This document shows, piece by piece, positions 36,605-48,525 of a DNA stretch of 64,000 nucleotides. Both the position numbers and the translations under genes were made by a program. This DNA comes from Fontibacillus phaseoli (GTDB lineage Bacteria; Bacillota; Bacilli; Paenibacillales; Paenibacillaceae). How positions within the stretch are numbered: position 1 is the first letter of the stretch; each line of letters starts with the position of its first letter. The stretch is taken from assembly GCF_003337355.1 (NCBI RefSeq), contig NZ_QPJW01000005.1, positions 124,001 through 188,000 of the forward strand, in the 5' to 3' direction. Below the pieces are notes generated by a model. It did no database searches, was not told the origin of the DNA, and saw only the letters and a program-made list of their open reading frames with translations.

Positions 36605-37606
36605 TCAGAATTTTTTCTTAATAACCCGGTCCAAATTGTCCAGCATAATGCCTGTCCCCTTGACCACACAATGCATTGGATCTTCTGCGATCAATACCGG
36701 CACGCGGAGTTCTTCAATCAGGAGCTCGTCCAATCCGTTCAGCAGAGCGCCTCCGCCCGTCAAAATAACGCCCCGGTCGATAATGTCGGCGGACAATTCC
36801 GGCGGAGTGCGCTCCAGCACTGATTTAGCCGCAGTAACAATAGAAGATACGGGATCTGTCAAAGCTTCCTGAATCTCAGCCGAAGTAACGGTAATCGTGA
36901 GCGGAAGCCCCGACACCATATCTCTACCCCGGATATCCATTTCAGCAATCCGTCCCGAAGGATGTACCGTTCCGATGCCGATCTTGATATCTTCCGCGGT
37001 CCGTTCCCCGATCAACAGCTTGTACTTCGTTTTGATATATTTAATAATGGCTGCATCAAACTTGTCCCCGGCAATTTTAATGGACGAAGCCGTGACGATG
37101 TCTCCCATCGAGAGCACCGCCACATCCGTCGTCCCGCCGCCGATATCCACAACCATGTTACCGCTCGGTTCAAAAATGTCCATTCCCGCACCGATAGCCG
37201 CAGCCTTCGGCTCTTCTTCCATAAAGACTTCTTTCGCGCCGCTATGCTCTGCCGCTTCGCGAATCGATTTCTGTTCGACCGAAGTAATATTGGTAGGTGC
37301 GCAGATCAAAATACGGGGGTGACTGTACCAGCTTCTTCCTCCCACTCGGTCAATGAAATATTTAAGCATCGTTTCCGTAATTTCAAAATCGGCAATAACC
37401 CCGTCCCGCAAAGGACGAATCGCAATGATATTACCCGGCGTACGGCCAACCATCCGTCTTGCATCTTCACCTACGGCAAGCACGCGCTTCGCGTCACTGT
37501 CGATCGCTACGACTGACGGTTCGTCGAGGACTACTCCCTTTCCTTTGACATGAATCAGCACATTGGCTGTGCCTAAATCAATACCAATATCCTTGCTCAT
37601 CATCAC
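36605..37606 (-). CDS. mbl: Mbl, MreB-family actin-like shape protein
   Basis: 333 residues. Cytoplasmic filament protein that directs lateral wall synthesis. Actin-fold signatures: DIGIDLGTANVLIHVKGKG (phosphate 1), VVDIGGGTTDVAVLS (phosphate 2), FMEEEPKAAAIGAGM (connect 1) and LTGGGALLNGLDELL (adenosine). The neighbours identify it as Mbl: upstream spoIIID and downstream flhO/flhP, exactly as in B. subtilis. The ATG has GGGAG seven bases upstream; a second ATG follows directly. Confidence 0.93.
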   Translation of the reverse strand: MMMSKDIGIDLGTANVLIHVKGKGVVLDEPSVVAIDSDAKRVLAVGEDARRMVGRTPGNIIAIRPLRDGVIADFEITETMLKYFIDRVGGRSWYSHPRILICAPTNITSVEQKSIREAAEHSGAKEVFMEEEPKAAAIGAGMDIFEPSGNMVVDIGGGTTDVAVLSMGDIVTASSIKIAGDKFDAAIIKYIKTKYKLLIGERTAEDIKIGIGTVHPSGRIAEMDIRGRDMVSGLPLTITVTSAEIQEALTDPVSSIVTAAKSVLERTPPELSADIIDRGVILTGGGALLNGLDELLIEELRVPVLIAEDPMHCVVKGTGIMLDNLDRVIKKKF

Positions 37607-37815
37607 GATGCTCCCCCAGAACGTATTTTAACAAATTTATGGTAAAAGCTTCTCCCGAATCGCGGAGCGATTCTTCGACAAATGGCTGCAAAAAACCCTC
37701 AAAATCCGGGAAATGAGATATATATCCACAATCTTATACCATATTTAAAAATACCATACTTTGGGGGAGGTGTTCAATCACATTCCTCCGGGATGCCAAA
37801 CATATTATTTACCCG

Positions 37816-38100
37816 CTAACGCGCCGAGCTAATCACCTCCCGTTTGGATTGGCCTTTTTTCTTATACTTGATCTTTGTTGCTTCCCCTCCACGAAGGTGT
37901 CTGATCGACTTATGGTATTCGAGAATGTGCTTGACCTGGTCCGCCAAATCCGGATTAATCTCCGGCAAACGCTCGGTTAAATCCTTATGCACCGTGCTTT
38001 TAGATACGCCGAATTCTTTGGCTATGGTCCGAACCGTATGCCGAGTTTCCACAATGCAGCGACCTATTTTAATCGTCCGTTCCTTGATGTAATCGTGCAC
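37816..38100 (-). CDS. spoIIID: SpoIIID, mother-cell sporulation transcription regulator
   Basis: 94 residues. Small DNA-binding protein that switches mother-cell genes on or off under sigma-E. The helix-turn-helix is visible at about 20-45 (TVRTIAKEFGVSKSTVHKDLTERL), and the basic tail (about 78-94, rich in Lys/Arg) matches the C-terminal DNA-contacting arm. It starts with GTG after GGGAGG. A good sigma-E promoter lies 34-61 bases upstream. It sits between spoIIQ and mbl, as in B. subtilis. No terminator seen before mbl 209 bases on. Confidence 0.95.
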   Translation of the reverse strand: MHDYIKERTIKIGRCIVETRHTVRTIAKEFGVSKSTVHKDLTERLPEINPDLADQVKHILEYHKSIRHLRGGEATKIKYKKKGQSKREVISSAR

Positions 38101-38133
38101 GCTCCCGCCTCCCTACTCGAGATAGTTTGGTAC

Positions 38134-38161
38134 ATTATATGAGGGGCGTGCCCATATATTC
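38134..38161 (-). promoter_or_regulatory. Predicted sigma-E promoter of spoIIID
   Basis: Minus strand: GAATATA (38161-38155), 13-base spacer, CATATAAT (38141-38134). It fits the sigma-E pattern (ATATT-like -35, CATA-like -10, 13-15 spacer). spoIIID is known to be transcribed by sigma-E in B. subtilis. Confidence 0.6.
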
Positions 38162-38273
38162 TTTGTTTCCAAGCCTGACAAGCCCGGGCGAGGCCAATTA
38201 TTTTGACAAGGGCTCCTTGTCCACGGGGAAAAATCCGGTAAAACAAAGGGAAATCGCAGGGGTCCGGACAACG

Positions 38274-38307
38274 AAAAAACAAGCGGAGAGCCTGTGCTCT
38301 CCGCTTG
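38274..38307 (-). terminator. Terminator of spoIIQ
   Basis: CAAGCGGAGAGC / GCTCTCCGCTTG stem (12 bases) with a CTGT loop, followed on the minus strand by six T. It lies about 15 bases after the spoIIQ stop. Confidence 0.9.
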
Positions 38308-38320
38308 CTTGTTGTTAACC

Positions 38321-39079
38321 TTATTCGTGTTTCGGCAGAACGTTAGCCGGATTGATCAATTCGCCATTTTCATACACCGCGAAGTGGACATGGTTGCCGA
38401 GATCTTTTTCCATCTCGTTACGACCGGCGGTTGCAATAAGATCGCCTTGCTTTATTTCGGCGTCCTTTTTCACTTTTACATCCGTCAAGCTCTCGTAAAC
38501 GGTTTTCAAGTTGTTGGCATGTGTAATTTCAACTACAAAACCGAGCAAGGGAACTTCTTCCACACGGGTTACTTTGCCGCCCATAGCGGCCGTAACTTCG
38601 AATGCCTGATTATCCTTCCGCGCCAGGTCGATCCCTGTATTCGCAATAAAGGTATCATTGTACTGGACAAGTGCAGCTTCATGATCTTCCGCACTGGCCT
38701 CATTGTCATAAAACGGCTTCACGACGGACACTTCCGCAGCATTGGCTACCGGCCATGCCAGATCTTCGGCAGTCGCGACGGTCTCGGCGGCTTTGTCTTT
38801 GCCGTTCTCTTTCGCGGCGTCCTGACCCAACAGGTCTTCGCCCGGCTGCTCCATGGAGTTCGTCACACTGGCAGGCGTGGAATCCATCGGCTTGTGGCTG
38901 GCATCCTGGTAGACCCACACTAAAGTTAGTATAATTGCCGCTGCTGCCATGTACGCCGCCGGGTAAACCCATCTCTTGGACAATACTTTTTTCCATGCGG
39001 ATACCGGTACTACCGGCTCTCCCATTGCAATTTTAGGAGATTCCTCATGGGGCTTCTTTTTGTTGTTTTGTTCATTCAT
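38321..39079 (-). CDS. spoIIQ: SpoIIQ-like LytM/M23 domain protein
   Basis: 252 residues. Forespore membrane protein that pairs with SpoIIIAH across the engulfment gap. One membrane helix (about 31-56) is followed by a linker and an M23/LytM domain (about 140-245). In the domain the second metal motif is present (NHVHFAV), but the first metal-binding site reads NTGIDL with Asn where active M23 enzymes have His, so it is probably catalytically dead, as in B. subtilis SpoIIQ. The spoIID-spoIIQ-spoIIID order is conserved. Preceded closely by spoIID; followed by its own terminator. Confidence 0.9.
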   Translation of the reverse strand: MNEQNNKKKPHEESPKIAMGEPVVPVSAWKKVLSKRWVYPAAYMAAAAIILTLVWVYQDASHKPMDSTPASVTNSMEQPGEDLLGQDAAKENGKDKAAETVATAEDLAWPVANAAEVSVVKPFYDNEASAEDHEAALVQYNDTFIANTGIDLARKDNQAFEVTAAMGGKVTRVEEVPLLGFVVEITHANNLKTVYESLTDVKVKKDAEIKQGDLIATAGRNEMEKDLGNHVHFAVYENGELINPANVLPKHE

Positions 39080-39173
39080 TGCTCATCACCTCAGTAACAG
39101 TGTTACCGGGGCCGGAGCTTTTATACTTCGCTTATACTATTTTTCTGAAAATTTAAAAGATATCTTAATTTGC

Positions 39174-40553
39174 TCAAACCTCCTTCAAAAGACGCGCCGC
39201 TTGTTGAAAGGAGATCCCGGTGTAATAGTGTTTGAGAATTTGAGTGGTAGTATATCCTTGCTGGGCCATGCCGTTTGCTCCCCACTGACTCATTCCCACG
39301 CCGTGACCGTAGCCGTAGGTAGTAATTTTCACATTGCCTCCGTCCTGCCGGATTTTGAACTGACTGGAACGGAGCCCCAGCTTCTCGCGAATCTCTCGAC
39401 CCGTATAAACGTAGTCTCCTACCTGAATTTCTTTTATACGCTGTCCGGAAGTGAAAGAAATCGTCCGAAAGAGGTTGCCGGAAGAAGCGTTCTTCTTTCC
39501 GCCGGCCGATACCCGCACCGCAGGAACGGTCTGTCCGAGTTTTCGAAAAACATCATTAAGAGAGAGAGTCACCGTCTCTTCATTATTTGGATTGACTAGA
39601 CTGTCCCATGGACTGGGGACACTGCGGAGATAAGGAACTTTGACCGACCAATACTCCTCCGAATTTTCCGTAAACCCCCCACTGGCCGAAAAGAAGGAGG
39701 CTGTAATGGGCTTGCCCCGGTAAGTCATTACGATACCGCGCGTTTCTTGAACGGCTTGCTCCAGCTTGGTCAGTTTTTCGCCTTTTCCGTTCTTTGACCA
39801 CTGTTCCAGCGTTTTTTGAGGGACATACGCTTGGTGAACCACGGTATCCAGGACGTCCGCGTTGCCGCCAGGGACACCGCTTACGTCACCTGCAGCGAGT
39901 CGGCGGACGATAAAAGTGCGGGCCGCGATCGCTTGCGCTTTGAGCGCTTCCGGCTCAAAGTCCGCCGGCATCTCGGCGGCCAGCACGCCGGTCACGTATC
40001 GCTCGAGCGGCAAGGTTTCCACGGCGCCGGTGTCCGTAAGGTACACGCGCACCGGCGTTTTGTCCGCGGCGGCCGAGGCTTCCGCCGGGACGAGCTGCTC
40101 CGTGCCAGCGCCGCCCTCGGCCCCCGGCGGCTGCGGCGGTGCCTGCGCAGCCGTCGGAGCGGCGGGCACCGGCGGCGGGCCCGCTCGCCCGGCAAGCAGC
40201 GCGGGCAGTAGCACCGCGAGCGCGGCCAGGGCCGCCAGCCCGGCTGCGAGGGACACGATGCCCTTCCTTCTTCTTCCGCGTTGGCGGAAGGAGGAAGGGC
40301 GGCGGCCCCGCGCGCCGGGCGAGACGCGCACGCGCAGCGGCGCCTCGCCGTCAGCTGGGGCGGCCCCAGCCCCAGCCCCCACGCTGCGCTGCGCGGGAGC
40401 CCCTTGCGGCTGTTGCAACGCGCCGCGCCCGGGAACTGTCCCGGGATCCCTATCCATTCCCGGGGTTCCATCTCCACTCTTCACCCCGCCCACCTTCACG
40501 GTGATTCTATGATTTGTTTCCCCCGCTTTTAACGGTCCCCATTTCTCGTTCAT
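39174..40553 (-). CDS. spoIID: SpoIID, peptidoglycan-degrading engulfment protein with a long N-terminal extension
   Basis: 459 residues from the ATG at 40553 (GGAGG ten bases upstream); the frame is open 15 codons further. SpoIID is a lytic transglycosylase needed for engulfment. Core: membrane helix (about 101-126, AAGLAALAALAVLLPALLAG), EMPADFEPEALKAQAIAARTF with the catalytic Glu, TKLEQAVQETRGIVMTY, ASGGFTENSEEYW, and the C-terminal YGYGHGVGMSQWGANGMA. The N-terminal cytoplasmic part (about 100 residues, rich in Ala, Arg, Gly, Pro) and the Pro/Ala linker after the helix make it about 110 residues longer than B. subtilis SpoIID. This segment (about 39990-40480) is far more GC-rich than its surroundings. 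Confidence 0.92.
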   Translation of the reverse strand: MNEKWGPLKAGETNHRITVKVGGVKSGDGTPGMDRDPGTVPGRGALQQPQGAPAQRSVGAGAGAAPADGEAPLRVRVSPGARGRRPSSFRQRGRRRKGIVSLAAGLAALAALAVLLPALLAGRAGPPPVPAAPTAAQAPPQPPGAEGGAGTEQLVPAEASAAADKTPVRVYLTDTGAVETLPLERYVTGVLAAEMPADFEPEALKAQAIAARTFIVRRLAAGDVSGVPGGNADVLDTVVHQAYVPQKTLEQWSKNGKGEKLTKLEQAVQETRGIVMTYRGKPITASFFSASGGFTENSEEYWSVKVPYLRSVPSPWDSLVNPNNEETVTLSLNDVFRKLGQTVPAVRVSAGGKKNASSGNLFRTISFTSGQRIKEIQVGDYVYTGREIREKLGLRSSQFKIRQDGGNVKITTYGYGHGVGMSQWGANGMAQQGYTTTQILKHYYTGISFQQAARLLKEV

Positions 40554-40944
40554 TTGAAATTTACCTCCATCCGGCTTCATGCTGCAGCGTGTGAACACCT
40601 GCTGACAAGCTTTTTCATATCCTAGCGTTTCGAAAGGTTATAGCTATTGCTCGATATACTTATAGATATGAGTTTCGCCCATCTGCTAGAACCCGATCGC
40701 ACAAGAGGTTTGCAGGAGTATGGAACCAAACGACACAGTTTATTCATAGGATTCGGATTAGACTCAAACATACCGTTTCAATACATTTCATATATATAGG
40801 GTGTTAAAACGCTTTCTTAATTATGTATCCATTTATCGTGTGACAGAAGTAATAAAGAAAGAAGTAAAGTTTCGGCGAATGTGCCTTGCAGACAACAAAA
40901 AGACCATACCCGTGATCGGGCATGGTCTGCGTTTTCTTAGTTAT
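40554..40944. other. Intergenic region between murA and spoIID
   Basis: 391 bases. It holds the murA terminator (40896-40928). The stretch 40560-40890 should carry the sigma-E promoter of spoIID; I see AT-rich sequence but no clear sigma-E pair. A long plus-strand frame that runs through here is antisense to murA and is not a gene. Confidence 0.5.
40896..40928 (-). terminator. murA terminator
   Basis: GACCATACCCG / CGGGCATGGTC stem (one A-C mismatch) with a four-base loop, then TTTTTG on the minus strand, 17 bases after the murA stop. Confidence 0.85.
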
Positions 40945-42291
40945 TTAAGCCCAGCTAGGCTGAATTTTGAGCAGCGGCAGATCCTCTTGTGCGGCGACAG
41001 TTACTTTTCCCGCTTCCGGAGCCGATTCTTTGCCTTCCGTAATGCGCCAGATATCAGCACCAAGTCCGGACAACTTTTCAGCCAAATGTACATACCCGCG
41101 GTCAATATGATGCGTACCGCTGACTTCGGTCGTTCCATCAGCGACCAAGCCGGCAATGATCAAAGCAGCCCCTGCTCGCAAGTCCGTAGCGCATACTTTC
41201 GCGCCGCTCAGTTTTGCTCCGCCGGTTACGATCGAACTGCGGCCTTCCACTTTAATTTCCGCATTCATCAGACGGAACTGATCCACATGCATGAACCGGT
41301 TCTCGAACACGGTTTCCGTAACGACGCTTGTGCCTTCCGACACGAGCAACAGAGCCATCATTTGCGACTGCATATCCGTCGGGAATCCTGGGTATGGCAA
41401 AGTTTTGACATCCACGGCTTTCAACGGTTTATCGGCGATAACACGGACTCCATTTTCATATATATCCACACGGACGCCCATCTCTTCCATTTTGGAAATA
41501 ATCGGACCGAGATGATCCGCGATCGCCCCTTCCACAAACACGTTTCCTCCAGTCATGGCTGCCGCGATCATAAAGGTGCCTGCTTCAATACGATCAGGAA
41601 TCACGGTATGCTCCACGCCGTGAAGCTTCTCAACGCCTTCAATCCGGATAACGCCGGTACCGGCTCCCCGAACTATAGCACCCATGCCGTTCAAATAATT
41701 TGCCAAATCCACGATTTCCGGTTCCTTGGCCGCATTCTCGATGACTGTTGTTCCTTCGGCCAATGTGGCCGCCATCATGATGTTTTCCGTTGCCCCTACG
41801 CTGGCTACATCCAGATAAATCTTAGCGCCGCGCAGACGGCCTTGGGATCTGGCTTCAATAAAGCCTTGGCCCAGGTTGATTTCTGCACCCATCGCCTCAA
41901 AGCCCTTGAGATGCTGATCAATCGGTCTTGTACCAATGGCACAGCCGCCAGGCAATGAGATTCGCGTATAACCCGTTCGAGTCAGCAAAGGACCCATGAC
42001 AAGAAAAGACGCCCGCATTTTCCGCACCCATTCGTACGGCGCTTCACAGGATGCGATAGTTCGTGCATTAACCGTAATGACTTCACGGTCATATGTAACG
42101 GTCGCTCCTAGCGATTCCAATACTTTATTAATGGTCATCACATCATCCAACGGAGGTGCGTCGCGTATCACGCTTACGCCTTCCTCACCCAACAAGGATG
42201 CTGCAATGATTGGCAGCACTGAATTTTTAGCTCCGCTAACTTTAACGTTCCCGGCCAAAACATTGCCACCGCGGACGATAAATTTGCTCAT
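40945..42291 (-). CDS. murA: UDP-N-acetylglucosamine 1-carboxyvinyltransferase MurA
   Basis: First committed step of peptidoglycan synthesis: enolpyruvyl transfer from PEP to UDP-GlcNAc. 448 residues from the ATG at 42291 (GGAGGG seven bases upstream). The frame is open 60 codons further upstream, but the family start MSKFIVRGG is clear. Lys22/Asn23 of the active site are in [10 protein letters not shown], and the catalytic Cys117 is present in [12 protein letters not shown], so the enzyme is of the fosfomycin-sensitive Cys type. C-terminal [12 protein letters not shown] and the final [10 protein letters not shown] segments are family-typical. It lies between the DUF1146 gene and spoIID, as in Bacillus. 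Confidence 0.95.
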   Translation of the reverse strand: MSKFIVRGGNVLAGNVKVSGAKNSVLPIIAASLLGEEGVSVIRDAPPLDDVMTINKVLESLGATVTYDREVITVNARTIASCEAPYEWVRKMRASFLVMGPLLTRTGYTRISLPGGCAIGTRPIDQHLKGFEAMGAEINLGQGFIEARSQGRLRGAKIYLDVASVGATENIMMAATLAEGTTVIENAAKEPEIVDLANYLNGMGAIVRGAGTGVIRIEGVEKLHGVEHTVIPDRIEAGTFMIAAAMTGGNVFVEGAIADHLGPIISKMEEMGVRVDIYENGVRVIADKPLKAVDVKTLPYPGFPTDMQSQMMALLLVSEGTSVVTETVFENRFMHVDQFRLMNAEIKVEGRSSIVTGGAKLSGAKVCATDLRAGAALIIAGLVADGTTEVSGTHHIDRGYVHLAEKLSGLGADIWRITEGKESAPEAGKVTVAAQEDLPLLKIQPSWA

Positions 42292-42543
42292 CTTGGTTCC
42301 CTCCGCGCGTTCATTTTCACCATTTTCCTTAAATTTCATCATATCACCGGTCATTTGAGGCGCACAAGGCTCTAAACCTGTCGAAAAGTCGAAATATGCC
42401 GAGGAAACGGCACTCTCTCCAAGCCAGGGTCTGCTTAACGTATCGTAGTCCTTATTCACCATTGTTGACACTTGTGTTTGATGTTATTCGACAATTTCCC
42501 TCGTCCCTATAGTCTAACACACTTATAACCAAAGACTTAGGAA

Positions 42544-42795
42544 TTAAAACATATAACGCAGCATTTGCGTGTATCCCCAATACTCCAGCACGAAGGCCGC
42601 GACAAATCGTCCCAGAACGACGGACAACAGCAAATGAAGCAGCTTGCCCTGCGCTCCCTTCGGATGGCGGATGAATAAATCCAGCTTGAGGGTTTGCAGC
42701 GCCCACCATGACAGGGCGATACATGCCAATGATACGAGGATCGCCGTTAGGCCGTTTACCCCGACCGAAGTGAGTACAGAATCGACCGGATTCAC
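42544..42795 (-). CDS. DUF1146 family membrane protein (YwzB-like)
   Basis: 83 residues, starting with GTG after GGGGAGGAA. Two membrane helices (about 14-34 and 50-75) joined by a short loop with LDLFIRHPKGAQGKLLHLLLS, the DUF1146 signature. B. subtilis YwzB lies in the same place between the atp operon and murA/spoIID. Function unknown. About 250 bases separate it from murA, long enough for a separate murA promoter. Confidence 0.85.
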   Translation of the reverse strand: MNPVDSVLTSVGVNGLTAILVSLACIALSWWALQTLKLDLFIRHPKGAQGKLLHLLLSVVLGRFVAAFVLEYWGYTQMLRYMF

Positions 42796-43009
42796 ATGAG
42801 CTTCCTCCCCGACACGATATATTTATGCCGCAGACACCCAATCGGTTAATAGAAGTCCCCTAAATATATCGGATAAAGTAATGTAAAAATATAGACCCTA
42901 TATATCATACTTGCCAGCGTGATAATAATCCAGCATTTCTTTCAGTTGCAAAGGCTTCCAATATCATCTATTATTCATTTTATTCAATTTTTGTATCCCG
43001 AGGAAAGGA

Positions 43010-43714
43010 ATGAGTCCAATTATGATCGCCGAAATCATCGTCTACACGTTGGCTGACGCCAAAATCGCGGCTTTTCACGGGGCTGATCGTCTGGAAATAA
43101 TTACAACCCCCGCAGAAGGCGGCTTAACCCCTTCACCCGGGCTTGTCCAGATGATCCGGGAACAAGTGGATGTGGATCTCCGCGTGATGATCCGTCCGCA
43201 TAGCCGGAGCTTTAGTTACACTGAGGACGATATTCAGAACATGGAACGCGATATCGCGACATTTCGTGCCATCGGCGTTTCCGGATTCGTCCTTGGGGTG
43301 CTTAAGCCCCAGGGTCACATTGACGAAAGCCACCTTGCCCGCCTGTTGAAGGCCGCCGATGGAATGCCCGTAACGTTTCACAGGGCCTTTGATGAAACGC
43401 CGGATCTGGAGCAAGCTTTTGCCGTTCTAAGCCGCTATCCACAAGTCACGCACGTGCTCACTTCAGGCGGGAAACCCTCCGTTCTCGAGGCGGCCGGAAT
43501 GATCCACCGGCTTCATCAGCTTGGCGAAATGAACGGGCCTACGGTGCTTCCGGGAGCCGGACTCACACCGGACCGGCTGGAAGATTTCCTGAAGGAAACG
43601 AAAGTGCATGAGTTTCATATGGGTTCCGGGGTGCGCAGGAACGGAAATATCATGGAGCCGATCGATCCTGACCAACTGGCCCGGGTTCGCGAAATTGCAG
43701 ACCGTTTCCAATAA
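43010..43714 (+). CDS. CutC family protein
   Basis: 234 residues. CutC proteins are TIM-barrel proteins with a debated link to copper balance. Family features: HGADRLEI near the start, EGGLTPSPGLV, MIRPHSRSFSYTEDD (the MIRPR-type motif), FVLGVLKPQG, VTFHRAFDETPDLEQA, VLTSGGKPSVLEA and VLPGAGLTPD. EFHMGSGVR closes the barrel. The first ATG has GAGGAAAGG just upstream; a second in-frame ATG is four codons on. This is one of only two plus-strand genes and faces the atp operon, with a shared two-way terminator between. Confidence 0.88.
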   Translation: MSPIMIAEIIVYTLADAKIAAFHGADRLEIITTPAEGGLTPSPGLVQMIREQVDVDLRVMIRPHSRSFSYTEDDIQNMERDIATFRAIGVSGFVLGVLKPQGHIDESHLARLLKAADGMPVTFHRAFDETPDLEQAFAVLSRYPQVTHVLTSGGKPSVLEAAGMIHRLHQLGEMNGPTVLPGAGLTPDRLEDFLKETKVHEFHMGSGVRRNGNIMEPIDPDQLARVREIADRFQ

Positions 43715-43824
43715 GGTTGACTATAATATGTTCGTTGTGGTCAGCAGCAATTCCTGCTATAGACAATAATCGACATTACCCATGCGAATTTATTGCTCCT
43801 GCAGTGGCGTTCCAAATTACGACA

Positions 43825-43855
43825 AAAAACCGGGCACCTGAGGTGCCCGGTTTTT
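43825..43855. terminator. Bidirectional terminator between cutC and atpC
   Basis: AAAAACCGGGCACCT / AGGTGCCCGGTTTTT, a perfect 15-base palindromic stem around one G (effective loop CTGAG). T-runs on both sides serve both convergent genes, the plus-strand gene ending at 43714 and atpC ending at 43863. Confidence 0.93.
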
Positions 43856-43862
43856 GCTTATC

Positions 43863-44285
43863 CTACTCTTTAGAGCGGCTGGAGACATTGATCCGGGTGA
43901 TAGCTCTTTGAAGCGACAATTCCGCACGACGATGATCGATCCGGTCTTGCGCGCTGCCACCTGCAGTCAATCTGCGTTCGGCGCGTTCCCGGGCCGCGAT
44001 CGCCCGCTCCACATCAATCTCTTCCGGCAATTCGGCGCTTTCCGCCAGAACGATGGTCTTATCCCCTTGAACTTCGATAAAACCGCCGTGAACGGCGATC
44101 GTCAGCGTCTTTCCGCCGGATTTGATCACGATCGGAGCCACCTGCAACGGGGTAACAAAGGGAATGTGCCCCGGCAGGATGCCGAGTTCCCCTTCCAGTC
44201 CGCGGACCGTCAGGCTTTCCACTTCACGGGAGAACACGACGTGCTCCGGTGTGACGATTTCCAATAAAAAGGTGCTCACTTTCAT
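43863..44285 (-). CDS. atpC: ATP synthase epsilon subunit
   Basis: 140 residues. Central-stalk subunit of F1 that couples to gamma and the c-ring. N-terminal beta-sandwich (STFLLEIVTPEHVVFSREVESLTVRG, LGILPGHIPFVT, VHGGFIEVQGD) and C-terminal helical hairpin (DVERAIAARERAERRL to SLQRAITRINV). It is the last gene of the atp operon, 54 bases after atpD, and ends at the terminator. Confidence 0.96.
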   Translation of the reverse strand: MKVSTFLLEIVTPEHVVFSREVESLTVRGLEGELGILPGHIPFVTPLQVAPIVIKSGGKTLTIAVHGGFIEVQGDKTIVLAESAELPEEIDVERAIAARERAERRLTAGGSAQDRIDHRRAELSLQRAITRINVSSRSKE

Positions 44286-44339
44286 CCCTCCTGTTTCGTG
44301 GGACGTTCATTTCTGAAGCATCCGCGTTAACGGTGCGTA

Positions 44340-45752
<1,413 letters not shown>

Positions 45753-45956
45753 CTATAAGTTTTGCGGGGCACATCATAATTCACAACAAAACTACTCGGA
45801 AGTTGATTCCATGAGCTTTGCAACTCCGCAAACTGTCATCGTAACCGTTTATGAAGCCGTGCGGGATCCACTGAAAAGAGTCAAAGGGCAACTAGGCGCT
45901 GACTTTCTTCAGAAGATTCACCCGGCTCGTGTCTGCTACCCAAATTACGAGCTTTT

Positions 45957-46817
45957 TCAGCCTTGTGCGTTCGCTCCTGCGACAATTTCCGTAATTTCCT
46001 GGGTAATAGCCGCTTGGCGCGCACGGTTGTAAGTGAGAGTCAGTTCATTGATCATCTTCGTCGCATTTTTTGTCGCACTGCCCATTGCCGTCATTTTTGC
46101 GCCGAGTTCGCTTGCCTTGCCTTCCAAAAGCGCGCTGAAAATCAAGGTTTCGGCATATTTCGGCAATAACACTTCCAATACCGCTTCCGGAGACGGTTCG
46201 TATTCATACATAGCCGTTCCCCCGTGATGTTCCACATTTTCAAATGGAAGCAGGCGGTCGACGGTCGGTCTTTGGGTAATCGCATTAATAAACTGGCTGT
46301 AGCAAATGAAAACTTCGTCATATTGCTCCAGTTCAAATCCTTGCACAGCTGCATAGGCCAGCGATTTAATGTCGGCGAATTTAGGTGTATCCGACAATTC
46401 CGTTACCGACTGAACCACAGGAAGATCCCGGCGCGTAAAATAATCACGGCCTTTGCGGCCGATGACGAACAAACCATACTCTTCCTTGGACGTATGTTTG
46501 CTCTTGAGCGTATCCATCACGTTGCGGAGCAGGTTCGCATTGTATCCGCCAACGAGACCGCCGTCGGAAGTGATTACGATATAAGCCGTACGCTTCACCG
46601 CACGCGAAACCAGCATTGGATGAGAGACGCCGTCCGAACCGGTTGCGATGCTGGACACCACTTCCTTCAACTTTTCAACGTAAGGACGTGAAGCCTGAGC
46701 TTTCTCCTGCGCCTTTCTCAGCTTGGCTGAAGCCACCATTTCCATCGCTTTCGTGATTTGGCGGGTATTCTGAACGCTCTTGATCTGGCGTTTTATTTCG
46801 CGCATCCCTTTTGCCAT
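45957..46817 (-). CDS. atpG: ATP synthase gamma subunit
   Basis: 286 residues from the ATG at 46817, which is preceded by GAAGGTGGTG; the open frame runs 11 codons further. Rotor shaft of F1. N-terminal helix MREIKRQIKSVQNTRQITKAMEMVA and C-terminal helix ATKNATKMINELTLTYNRARQAAITQEI are the family's conserved ends. It lies 178 bases after atpA, a long gap for this operon, filled by three 40-bp-spaced hairpins. Confidence 0.96.
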   Translation of the reverse strand: MAKGMREIKRQIKSVQNTRQITKAMEMVASAKLRKAQEKAQASRPYVEKLKEVVSSIATGSDGVSHPMLVSRAVKRTAYIVITSDGGLVGGYNANLLRNVMDTLKSKHTSKEEYGLFVIGRKGRDYFTRRDLPVVQSVTELSDTPKFADIKSLAYAAVQGFELEQYDEVFICYSQFINAITQRPTVDRLLPFENVEHHGGTAMYEYEPSPEAVLEVLLPKYAETLIFSALLEGKASELGAKMTAMGSATKNATKMINELTLTYNRARQAAITQEITEIVAGANAQG

Positions 46818-46833
46818 GATTTCACCACCTTCG

Positions 46834-46933
46834 AACTTTGGCGAAGCCAAAGTTACTTCGTAAGCATATTCTTAGTTTTGGCGTAGTCAAAACTACTTCG
46901 TAAGCAATAGCTGAACTTTGGCAAAGCCAAAGC
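46834..46933. repeat. Three short hairpins at 40-bp spacing between atpA and atpG
   Basis: Unit starts at 46834, 46874 and 46914. Each is a nine-base stem around a three-base loop: AACTTTGGC-GAA-GCCAAAGTT, AGTTTTGGC-GTA-GTCAAAACT and AACTTTGGC-AAA-GCCAAAG(C). The first two are followed by the same ACTTCGTAAGCA. The second has compensating changes that keep the stem, so pairing seems to matter. It is not a CRISPR array: the units are palindromic with near-identical spacers and no cas genes are near. Confidence 0.8.
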
Positions 46934-46951
46934 AGGATTAAACACAGTCAC

Positions 46952-46986
46952 AAACCGGCGATCCGGCAACAAGCCAGGGCCGGTTT
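46952..46986. repeat. Hairpin just after atpA
   Basis: AAACCGGC (46952-46959) / GCCGGTTT (46979-46986), about ten bases after the atpA stop. On the minus strand it is not followed by a T-run, so it is more likely an mRNA processing or stability structure than a full terminator. Confidence 0.5.
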
Positions 46987-46995
46987 ATGCATTTT

Positions 46996-48525
<1,530 letters not shown>

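Noticed and set aside
40801..41958. 385-codon plus-strand open frame
   Set aside because: Antisense to murA, with no ribosome-binding site or recognisable domain; composition is typical of shadow frames.
42292..42471. In-frame 60-codon extension upstream of murA
   Set aside because: The family start and a good ribosome-binding site are at 42291; the extension has no homology and no start signal.
46834..46933. CRISPR-like regular spacing of repeats between atpA and atpG
   Set aside because: Units are short palindromes, spacers are nearly identical rather than unique, only three units exist and there are no cas genes.
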